From Streptomyces griseoaurantiacus (lineage in GTDB: Bacteria > Actinomycetota > Actinomycetes > Streptomycetales > Streptomycetaceae): DNA of 35,437 nt. Location: assembly GCA_014656015.1 (NCBI GenBank), contig BNBP01000073.1, positions 1 through 35,437 of the forward strand. Reading direction: 5' to 3'. Numbering within the stretch: the first letter of the stretch is position 1; each line of letters starts with the position of its first letter. The notes under the pieces are model-generated. The model ran no database searches. It was not told where the DNA came from and was given only the letters and a program-made list of their open reading frames with translations. Positions 9,328-15,530 of the stretch are shown here, piece after piece. A program made the translations under genes and the position numbers.

Positions 9328-9738
9328 ATGTCATTCGATGAAATGTGGGGTCAGGCTCGCAGCAGTGCCGCCGCCCGCCAGCACAGCAGCATGCGGTTGA
9401 ATCAACTCCCGGCGGACCGTGATCCCACCGGGGAGAAACTCGTCGCGGACGCCGGATTTCTGAGAAATCGGGCGAAGAAAGCGGATACCGTCCGCGACGA
9501 CTTCTCGAAGGTCGACGACGACGCTGTGAAGGAAACCAAACAGGTCGGCGACAGCCTGAAGGGTTTCAAATCAGGTTCAGCCTTCTCAACGTTCCTCGCC
9601 AGGTGGGGCAACCAGATGAAGTACGTCGAAGGATTGCTCGCCAATGACATCGTGGCAGCCCTGCAGTCCAGTGCGAACGACTACGCAGCGCGTGAACACA
9701 AAGAGAAAGCGCGTCACAGCAGCGAGAAACTCAAGTGA
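9328..9738 (+). CDS. Small helical WXG100-like partner protein with YxxxE motif
   Basis: 136 aa, mostly charged amphipathic helix. A turn-like ARWGNQ at Trp93 sits late in the protein, and Tyr119-Ala-Ala-Arg-Glu123 fits the YxxxD/E T7SS export motif near the C-terminus. There is no signal peptide or membrane segment. The ATG at 9328 is preferred over the GTG at 9307 because GGAAGGA lies 5 nt upstream. It sits 54 bp after the mycosin and 21 bp before the 756-aa WXG protein. This is where a small targeting partner (such as the Lap proteins of LXG toxins, or an Esx protein) would be expected. I do not recognise a named family, so the partner role is inferred. Confidence 0.6.
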   Translation: MSFDEMWGQARSSAAARQHSSMRLNQLPADRDPTGEKLVADAGFLRNRAKKADTVRDDFSKVDDDAVKETKQVGDSLKGFKSGSAFSTFLARWGNQMKYVEGLLANDIVAALQSSANDYAAREHKEKARHSSEKLK

Positions 9739-9759
9739 CCTGAGCTACAGCGGGGATTC

Positions 9760-12030
9760 ATGCTGGACTACAAGACGCTTCTACATGCCGACTTCACCGA
9801 ACTCTCCGAAGCAGTGACCAAGTGGCGCAAGCTTCCCGAGAAGTTCAAAAAGGTCCACACGCAGTACACGAGCACCGTAGAAAAGGACCTGGAAGGCTCC
9901 GACTGGAAGGGTGAAGGAGCCAGCGCTGCCCTGAAGAAGGTGAGGGTTGTCGGCAACGAAATCACGGCTGCAGCCGACGAGGCGCAAGACGTGTACAAGT
10001 TGCTGGACGACGCCCATGAGGTTTTCACAGCCTCGCAGAAAAAGTTGAAAAACCTTAAGCACGACATTGAGTCGGACAAATATCTTTCGATCAAATCCGA
10101 CGGCGAAGTCTACTTCGACCCCCCTGGGGACACGCCCACTGAGCACATCGCAGCATTGAAAAAGGGGTACCAAGAAACCCTGCAGGCCTATCGAAGCAGC
10201 ATTCGGGCCACGCTCGACACTGCCCAGGAGGCTGATGAGACTCTGCACTGGGCCTTGAGTCAGGATTACAACGGGCGCAGCAGGGGTTTCAACTCCAAGG
10301 AGTACAGCAGCATCGCGGACGCCAAGAAGGGGCGTGAGCAGGCAGACAAGGATCTCAAGGATCTGGAGAAGCTGGTCGGAGAGAAGGGGAAGCTGGGCCT
10401 GGCGTCGGCGTACGGTTCCTTGGCCCCGGCGACGCTGCGCCAGATCAATTCTCTCATGTCCCGCCACGAGGGCGATCCCTACTTCGCCGAGAAGTTCGCA
10501 ACGCACTTGGGCGGCAAAGGGACCTTGGAACTATGGACCCGCATCGCCGACAGGGTTCAGACCGGCGATGAGCAGACGAAGGCGTCGGCAGCCATCCAGA
10601 AGTCATTGAGCTTCACCCTGGCAACTGCTTCACACTCCGACAGCCCTGCTATGGAACGCTGGAAGCAGGACGTCATCGCCGAGGGCGGGAAGCAGGTCAA
10701 CTACCTCGACAGAGGAAGGGGGGTCCTGCAGAACGGACCGTACGGGTTCCAGGTGATGAGCAGTCTCATGCGCTACGGGAACTACGACACTGACTTCCTC
10801 GACGACTACGGCAAGAAACTCATCGGATTCGAGAAGTCTCACAAGGACGAGAAGCCCAACGATCTATGGCGGGCGGACGGGGACAGCGCACCCTACCTCA
10901 ATTTCGGATCGGGAAGTGACCAAGGCCTCGATCCCATGGCCGGCTACATGGAGGCGCTCGGGCATAATCCGGAAGCCGCGACCGGCTTGTTCTACTCGAA
11001 GGCCTGGGACAACGACAGCAAGATGGCTCCCGAGCTCGAATACTTGCTCAATGATCGCACATGGCCGGATGGGAATCCCTTCGCGAAGGAGCATCGGGGC
11101 TTCGGTTACGACGAACTGGGCCACGCTTTGGAGGCTGCAACGCTGGGGAAACCATACGACGCGACCGATGCGGTGATACACCGGGACGGCAGGACCGCGA
11201 ACGTCATGGAACAAGTCGTCAAGCACGTTTCCAAAAACATCGACTTCGTCGATGGTAAGCCCGGAACCGGCGACAGTTTGGCACGCATGGGCGCGGGATA
11301 TATGGACGACCTCAACTGGTCCACCATCGACGAAGGTGGGCGTGGATCGGTTGAGGGCCGTGACGACTTGTACAACCACCACGGCAACGGACACCTCAAC
11401 CTCACTCAGTCAACTGCGAGTCATTTCCTCTACAACGTAACCCAAGGAAAAAGTGGTTACGAGATCCTCTCATCGGCGCAACAGGCCTTCACCCTCAACG
11501 CGCTCGAGGCACACGGGGACAACCCGGATGCTGCCCACAAGGTGCTCAACAACGGAGGGTACGTACACGGGATTTTGGACGAAGCGCGCATTTCCCATCT
11601 GGACAAGCAGTACGGAGACGCGACCGAGAGAATAAATGACGAACTCGGAGAGTCAGCCGGGTGGAAAAAGTTTGGAATCAGCCAGGGTATCGGAGTGGCG
11701 ACCGGCCTCGTACTTCTCCCAGTAGGGGGTCCAGGCGTCTCGACGGCCGTTGCGTTCGGCGTGCCCACCCTCGTCGAAGGAGCAGTTGGCGCTGTCGAGA
11801 ATCATTGGGGCAACGAGATCGATCAGGAAACAAAAGAAAAAGAAGCCGACCTTTCCGACAAAAACCGGATGACTGCAACTCGTTGGAGTGACCTCGGACA
11901 ACTTCGAGCAGTTACTCCTGCGCTCCTTCACGTGAGGGAACATGGAGGAGAAGACTATACAGAAAGCGTTCTGAACGCCTACGACCGCGGCGCGAATGTG
12001 CAGAACCGTACAGATGGAGTTAGCCGGTGA
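9760..12030 (+). CDS. Large WXG-domain protein, candidate T7SS effector (possibly DUF6571-like)
   Basis: 756 aa. Residues 1-110 form a WXG100-type helical hairpin with Trp49-Lys-Gly51 (GSDWKGEGAS). The middle (about 120-620) is a long Asp/His/Gly/Leu-rich region with no enzymatic motif I recognise; it recalls large Streptomyces T7SS-linked proteins of the DUF6571 type. Residues 639-679 are hydrophobic and Gly-rich: Gly639, Gly643, Gly645 and Gly649 are spaced like a glycine zipper, followed by GGPG and FGVPTL. The last 75 residues are charged. The stop overlaps the next GTG (GTGA), coupling it to a lipoprotein. AAA, GAA and ATA-type codons are commoner than in eccC, suggesting separate acquisition. 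An effector role is inferred from context. Confidence 0.65.
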   Translation: MLDYKTLLHADFTELSEAVTKWRKLPEKFKKVHTQYTSTVEKDLEGSDWKGEGASAALKKVRVVGNEITAAADEAQDVYKLLDDAHEVFTASQKKLKNLKHDIESDKYLSIKSDGEVYFDPPGDTPTEHIAALKKGYQETLQAYRSSIRATLDTAQEADETLHWALSQDYNGRSRGFNSKEYSSIADAKKGREQADKDLKDLEKLVGEKGKLGLASAYGSLAPATLRQINSLMSRHEGDPYFAEKFATHLGGKGTLELWTRIADRVQTGDEQTKASAAIQKSLSFTLATASHSDSPAMERWKQDVIAEGGKQVNYLDRGRGVLQNGPYGFQVMSSLMRYGNYDTDFLDDYGKKLIGFEKSHKDEKPNDLWRADGDSAPYLNFGSGSDQGLDPMAGYMEALGHNPEAATGLFYSKAWDNDSKMAPELEYLLNDRTWPDGNPFAKEHRGFGYDELGHALEAATLGKPYDATDAVIHRDGRTANVMEQVVKHVSKNIDFVDGKPGTGDSLARMGAGYMDDLNWSTIDEGGRGSVEGRDDLYNHHGNGHLNLTQSTASHFLYNVTQGKSGYEILSSAQQAFTLNALEAHGDNPDAAHKVLNNGGYVHGILDEARISHLDKQYGDATERINDELGESAGWKKFGISQGIGVATGLVLLPVGGPGVSTAVAFGVPTLVEGAVGAVENHWGNEIDQETKEKEADLSDKNRMTATRWSDLGQLRAVTPALLHVREHGGEDYTESVLNAYDRGANVQNRTDGVSR

Positions 12031-12656
12031 ACCGAAAGTACCTGCTTCTAGCCGGGACTGCCGCCCTTACGCTGACCTGTGCCGGGTGCGGAGACGATGC
12101 ACCGGCCCACGGCGCCGACGCGTTGAAAGATGCCTGTGGAGGTGTCCTGGACCGTGCGACGATAAAAGAATCCAGCGGCGACGATAAGTTCGATCGTTTG
12201 CGCGACACATCCAAGTCTGAATCGCATGAGTCAGCCGCAAAGATCCTCCTCGAGGAGGATCACGCGGCCTACGTCTGCGAAATCTCGATCGACGATGCCC
12301 CGGCCGGTGGAGACAGGGGATTGTCCATAAATTACATCCCTGACGGGGGGCACCTGTTCCCTGAGAATGAAAAACGGAGTTTCAGCGGTTACAAAGCCTA
12401 TGCGTTGGGTGGCGGCATGCAGGCCACGACCGAATCAGGGAGTGCCAGTGTTTATTTTCCATGCAAAGTGCAGGACAGGGAGGATCCGGTTGCCGTGACC
12501 GGAGAAATAGACAATGACCTTGACCTCTCTGTGGACACACAGTTTCGCGTCCTGTTCCGCTCCTCCAATCGAATGGTGGAGCTCTTGAAGTGCACCAATG
12601 CCATTGACTTTCCGGCGCCTGAGACCATGAAGCCCTTTCCAATGATAAAAGACTGA
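12027..12656 (+). CDS. Putative lipoprotein coupled to the large WXG protein
   Basis: 209 aa. A short basic N-terminus (NRKY), a hydrophobic stretch and Cys21 (LTCAGC, a loose lipobox) indicate export and lipidation. The mature part starts with an acidic linker, then ADALKDACGGVLD, the sort of Cys-Gly-x-Leu start seen in small Streptomyces lipoproteins. There are further cysteines in YVCEI, FPCKV and LKCTN, so disulfides are likely outside the cell. The GTG start shares four bases with the stop of the 756-aa gene, indicating translational coupling. A degenerate copy of its 3' end follows directly. It may guard against, dock or process the upstream protein; the function is unknown. Confidence 0.7.
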   Translation: MNRKYLLLAGTAALTLTCAGCGDDAPAHGADALKDACGGVLDRATIKESSGDDKFDRLRDTSKSESHESAAKILLEEDHAAYVCEISIDDAPAGGDRGLSINYIPDGGHLFPENEKRSFSGYKAYALGGGMQATTESGSASVYFPCKVQDREDPVAVTGEIDNDLDLSVDTQFRVLFRSSNRMVELLKCTNAIDFPAPETMKPFPMIKD

Positions 12657-12797
12657 GCACAGTGGCCGGCGGGCTGCGAGTGCGCCCGACAGGGGTGCTT
12701 GGCCTCTCGCCAGAACCCCCCGTTCAGAGTGTTTGCCCGATCCTTCAAGAGGATGGTCGAACTGATCGGCTGCACTAGTATCATCGCGCTCCCCTGA
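12657..12797 (+). pseudogene. Decayed duplicate of the upstream lipoprotein 3' end
   Basis: In the frame that continues after the upstream stop, residues coded by 12723-12797 read FRVFARSFKRMVELIGCTS then IIALP and a stop. The intact lipoprotein contains FRVLFRSSNRMVELLKCTN then AIDFP. 14 of 24 positions are identical with no gaps. The 66 bases before it (12657-12722) show no clear match. This is the remnant of a tandem duplicate whose 5' part is lost. No start codon or ribosome-binding site serves it. Confidence 0.6.
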
Positions 12798-12970
12798 TCC
12801 CAGCGCTATGCAGCCTCTGCCAATGGAAGAGGCCTGAACGCCGTTCCCTCGGGAAACGTGCACCTGTTTCACAGGCGAGGCCGCTCCGACCAGAAAAGAC
12901 CAAATTTCCGCCGTCAGCATCGGCAGGGTCGTTGCGGGTAATCCTGGCGGAATCGTTCCGGGGGTACTCG

Positions 12971-13549
12971 ATGAAAGTACGAATCGGCCTTATAGCACTG
13001 CTCCTGGCCGGGGCCACGAGCTGCGGAACGGTCGGAGGAGACGGCAGAAGTGATGGGGGGAGACAGGATGCAATCATGAACATGCAAGAAGCAGCTGATC
13101 GAGCCGATGCCCTCCTCGCTGCCACCGTGGACGCGATCAAGCCTCCGGTTGAGTGGTCACACGGCATCTCTACCGAACTCAGCTGCTCAGTATCGCGACG
13201 GGTTGCCGTGACTACCGTCATCTCCACCGAACGCGTGGGGAGTTTTCTCGGTGTCGTAGAGCGCTACTGGGAGAAGCAGGGATTCACTCACCGGGGCTCC
13301 AACAACAGCAAGTCCTCTCCCGCGACCTATTTCGTCACTCCCGATAAGTTCCAGATCAGGCTTCGGTTCGGGTATCAGGGGCAGGCACAGTTCGAAGTGA
13401 CGACGCCCTGCGTGGAGAAATCTGCGGTGGCTGCGCCAAAACATCGAGACGGCGCGCCGGAGTATGATGGATCCCAACCGCCGGCACCCAGCGCGAAGTC
13501 GGAGTTCTGGTCCGCTAATAACCCTGTGCCCGAATCTCCTTCGAGATAA
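12971..13549 (+). CDS. Putative lipoprotein, unknown function
   Basis: 192 aa. The sequence MKVRIGLIALLLAGATSC gives a signal peptide with a lipobox-like A-T-S-C, placing lipidated Cys at residue 18. The mature part has helix-forming residues about 35-65 (EAADRADALLAATVDAI), then a domain with Cys in ELSCSV and TPCVE flanking a strand-rich region, and a Pro/Ser tail. I chose the ATG at 12971 over in-frame starts from 12932 because GGGGG lies 7 nt upstream and the lipoprotein signal begins there. It follows the decayed lipoprotein copy and ends the plus-strand series. It shows no clear similarity to the 209-aa lipoprotein beyond the general plan. CGAGAT/ATCTCG arms flank its stop but are too short to call a terminator. 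Confidence 0.6.
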   Translation: MKVRIGLIALLLAGATSCGTVGGDGRSDGGRQDAIMNMQEAADRADALLAATVDAIKPPVEWSHGISTELSCSVSRRVAVTTVISTERVGSFLGVVERYWEKQGFTHRGSNNSKSSPATYFVTPDKFQIRLRFGYQGQAQFEVTTPCVEKSAVAAPKHRDGAPEYDGSQPPAPSAKSEFWSANNPVPESPSR

Positions 13550-13799
13550 GACGAATCTCGCCTTCACTCGAGAGGCCCATAGAAAGTGGACAGCAAATGG
13601 TGGTCCTCAATGCTGCGGCACACCAGGTCGTCAAGGACTTGGGATGTGGCGGTGCTGAGCTGTCCGAGAGGCCTCCCACTGCTGTATCAGGCGTCTACGC
13701 AGGGAAGTAACGGCCTCTATACGGTCCCGAGCTCGTGACACGCACTTTTTGCAGGCGGTCCAGGGGATCCATCCGTTGGTGGTGAGTCGACGCGGAGGG
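13550..13799. other. Intergenic stretch without a convincing gene
   Basis: Short open frames exist on both strands, but none has a ribosome-binding site plus coding-like composition. The minus-strand frame here has an Arg-rich segment (RDRIEAVTSLRRRL) that might be further debris of the adjacent insertion sequence; I could not match it confidently. No promoter or strong hairpin was seen. Confidence 0.4.
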
Positions 13800-14000
13800 C
13801 TCAGGCGTCGTCCGTAGTGGGGCACGGTACTGGCAAGCTTGCAGCTGGATTGACCGCAGCGTCCTGTCGTTGTAGAGCACGGGCGGATACCTCCAGGCAC
13901 TCATGGTCATCCACCGGCTTTGGACCTGGCCCCTTCCTGTGGGCCAGGACGGCAGCAACGGCTCCATCAGCGTCCACAAGTCGTCCACGGAAGCTGAACA
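13800..14000 (-). pseudogene. IS5-family transposase N-terminal remnant, frameshifted
   Basis: On the minus strand, one frame (about 13991-13926) reads SVDDLWTLMEPLLPSW, the N-terminus of many actinobacterial IS5-type transposases. The adjacent frame (about 13935-13861) reads GPGPKPVDDHECLEV, which normally follows directly in the same protein, and the first frame then resumes with VLYNDRTLR. At least one frameshift is therefore needed, and the catalytic DDE residues and the C-terminal half are missing. Terminal repeats were not found. It is a dead fragment between the lipoprotein genes and the esx pair. Confidence 0.65.
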
Positions 14001-14027
14001 CGGCTGCGTGAGAGGGGCGCCCGTGCT

Positions 14028-14060
14028 GAGGGGGAGGCGGCTCGTGGCCGCCTCCCCCTC
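14028..14060 (-). terminator. Rho-independent-type hairpin after the esx pair
   Basis: A perfect 14-bp stem (GAGGGGGAGGCGGC at 14028-14041 with its complement at 14047-14060) closes a 5-nt loop. It lies 21 bp beyond the esx stop at 14082. There is no clear U-run, as is common for Streptomyces terminators. Confidence 0.75.
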
Positions 14061-14081
14061 TCTCACGGTGTCGCGGGTCGG

Positions 14082-14393
14082 TCAGCCCATCAGCATGCGG
14101 AAGCGGGCCGCGTTGCCCTTGTCCGTGTCCTGGTAGCCGGTGACCGACTCGTCGAGCAGTTGGGCGATGCGGGCGAGCTTCTGGGACATCTGGTCCATCT
14201 GCTCGCCGCTGTCGCGCTGGATGTCGATGTAGGCGGTCTTCGCCTCGCCCTCCCAGGTCTCGGCGACCGCCTTGACCCGGCGCATGAGGCCCTCGAGCTC
14301 TTCGGCCAGGTTCTTGGCCGTGTTGCGGACGTCGACGGCGGCCTGGGTGACCGTGTCGTAGTTGACCGCTGTCCGGTCGGGATCGAAGCTCAT
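14082..14393 (-). CDS. WXG100-family ESAT-6-like protein (Esx), second gene of pair
   Basis: 103 aa, the family's usual length. It is a helix-turn-helix protein with the WXG turn at Trp47-Glu-Gly49 (AETWEGEAKTAY) and a C-terminal Tyr87-Gln-Asp-Thr-Asp91 that fits the YxxxD/E export motif. By that motif it is the CFP-10-like partner read by EccC, though sequence alone does not settle the EsxA/EsxB naming. ATG at 14393 follows GAGGAGAG by about 8-9 nt. It is co-transcribed with the 112-aa gene 34 bp upstream; the products should form a secreted heterodimer. In S. coelicolor an equivalent EsxA/EsxB heterodimer is exported and affects sporulation (established knowledge). Confidence 0.93.
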   Translation of the reverse strand: MSFDPDRTAVNYDTVTQAAVDVRNTAKNLAEELEGLMRRVKAVAETWEGEAKTAYIDIQRDSGEQMDQMSQKLARIAQLLDESVTGYQDTDKGNAARFRMLMG

Positions 14394-14427
14394 GATGCGT
14401 CTCTCTCCTCGTGAAGGGGCGGGCGGG

Positions 14428-14766
14428 TCAGGCGAGGTCCGTGATGCGGCTGGTGACCTGGTAGGAGTTGTCCACCTTCCGGATGTGGGAGATGCGCTCC
14501 TGCTCCTGGTCGGTGAAGCCGCCGACGCTCGCCCGCATCGCCTCTTCGAGGTCGACGAGGTCGTCCTGGAGCTTCTTGAGGTTCTTGTTCACACCCTGCT
14601 GGACGGTGTCGAACTCCTTGCCCGCCGCTCCCTTCCAGCCGGCCTGGATCATGTCCACCACGCGGTTGAGCGAGGTGACCCGGTCGCTCACCTCGTGGTG
14701 GAAGTCGCGGATGTCGTTGGCCAGACCCGTGAGCGCGTGTGCGCTGAGATCAACGCCCGAAGCCAT
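14428..14766 (-). CDS. WXG100-family ESAT-6-like protein (Esx), first gene of pair
   Basis: 112 aa. It is a helix-turn-helix protein with Trp44-Lys-Gly46 (IQAGWKGAAGKEF) in the turn and a long second helix (NLKKLQDDLVDLEEAM). No YxxxD/E motif is visible in its tail, so export probably depends on the 103-aa partner. The ATG at 14766 follows GAGGGAGGG by about 9 nt; in-frame upstream sequence to 14919 is Arg/Pro-rich, lacks helix character and is rejected. A 300-bp divergent control region with a dyad lies upstream. Confidence 0.92.
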   Translation of the reverse strand: MASGVDLSAHALTGLANDIRDFHHEVSDRVTSLNRVVDMIQAGWKGAAGKEFDTVQQGVNKNLKKLQDDLVDLEEAMRASVGGFTDQEQERISHIRKVDNSYQVTSRITDLA

Positions 14767-14909
14767 ACGTTCTTGCCCTCCCTCTTGCAGCGGCGGCGTC
14801 CTTCGCCACCGCGACGGGTTTGCCGGAACCGATGGTCCGGCTCTCCTGGCGGGCAAGACATGCCACATCCCGCGCGACGCGCGGTCGCAGCGCCGCTCCG
14901 CCCCCGTGC

Positions 14910-14929
14910 GATACCACACGCGTGGTATC
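14910..14929. promoter_or_regulatory. Operator-like inverted repeat
   Basis: GATACCACACGCGTGGTATC has perfect 8-bp arms (GATACCAC/GTGGTATC) around ACGC. It lies 144 bp upstream of the first esx gene and about 140 bp upstream of the DUF397 gene. AT-containing arms in so GC-rich a region suggest a binding site for a dimeric regulator; which one is unknown. Confidence 0.5.
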
Positions 14930-14997
14930 CGCAGCCACTCTAGTCACTGGACATGGTCCTTCCAACTGCAAAGACCGGACAGGGGAGTTCCTTCGGC

Positions 14998-15021
14998 CAG
15001 TACCGTGACCAGTACTGTGAC
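14998..15021. repeat. Tandem 12-nt direct repeat upstream of the DUF397 gene
   Basis: CAGTACCGTGAC is followed directly by CAGTACTGTGAC (one mismatch). The copies are contiguous and end 47 bp before the DUF397 start, so they could be an activator site or part of the promoter. Confidence 0.5.
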
Positions 15022-15068
15022 CGGCACCGCGGGCACAGCTCGGACATCGCGAAAGGGGTCGCTGCGGC

Positions 15069-15365
15069 ATGGCTGAGACGGCTGAGGAGATCAAGGCGCG
15101 CAAGGAGCGGGAGCGGGACGAGTTGTACGCCCTCGACATCTCCGGCGTCGAGTGGCAGTGCGCGCCCGGCACCGAGGAGCACGAGGAGCGCGTGGAGATC
15201 GCCCATCTGCCCGACGGCGCCGTCGCCATGCGGTCCTCCCTGGAGCCCGAGACGGTGCTGCGGTACACGGAGGCCGAGTGGCGGGCGTTCGTCCTCGGCG
15301 CGCGGGACGGCGAGTTCGACCTGGAGCCTCCGGTGGGGCAGGACGACGAGCCCCCGGCCGCGTAG
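15069..15365 (+). CDS. DUF397 domain protein
   Basis: 98 aa. The DUF397 pattern is clear: VEIAHLPDGAVAMRSS, then VLRYTEAEWRAFVLGARDGEFD. The N-terminal 25 residues are a highly charged helix (Glu/Lys/Arg) not typical of the shortest family members. DUF397 proteins are small actinobacterial proteins usually encoded next to an Xre-type regulator with DUF5753; no such regulator lies in this window. ATG at 15069 follows AAAGGGG by about 10 nt. It is divergent from the esx pair and convergent with the second mycosin. Confidence 0.8.
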   Translation: MAETAEEIKARKERERDELYALDISGVEWQCAPGTEEHEERVEIAHLPDGAVAMRSSLEPETVLRYTEAEWRAFVLGARDGEFDLEPPVGQDDEPPAA

Positions 15366-15413
15366 GCGACAGACCGGCCGGGTGGGACGGACCGGCGGCT
15401 CGCTGAGACCTCG

Positions 15414-15469
15414 GCCTCCACCGACGCGCCTCCACCGACGCGCCTCCACCGACGCGCCTCCGCCGACGC
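15414..15469. repeat. Four tandem 14-nt repeats between convergent genes
   Basis: The unit GCCTCCACCGACGC occurs four times head to tail; the last copy has one change (A to G). It lies between the convergent ends of the DUF397 gene and the second mycosin. The unit length is not a multiple of three and no gene covers it. Confidence 0.85.
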
Positions 15470-15530
15470 GCCCCGGCACGTACACGTCTCGGTGGCAGCG
15501 CCTCCGCCGCCGCGCCTCGGACGTGCCGTC

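Larger units (their letters stand above)
14767..15068. promoter_or_regulatory. Divergent control region between the esx pair and the DUF397 gene
   Basis: This 302-bp region holds two elements listed separately: a perfect dyad at 14910-14929, about midway, and a tandem 12-nt repeat at 14998-15021 close to the DUF397 gene. No canonical -35/-10 pair stands out. An AAAGGGG ribosome-binding site precedes the DUF397 start by about 10 nt. Confidence 0.5.

Noticed and set aside
12435..12920. 161-aa minus-strand frame over the lipoprotein end and its remnant
   Set aside because: It is antisense to a well-supported lipoprotein gene and has no start signal or domain.
15414..15469. CRISPR-like repeat array
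   Set aside because: 14-nt units are contiguous with no spacers and no cas genes are present.
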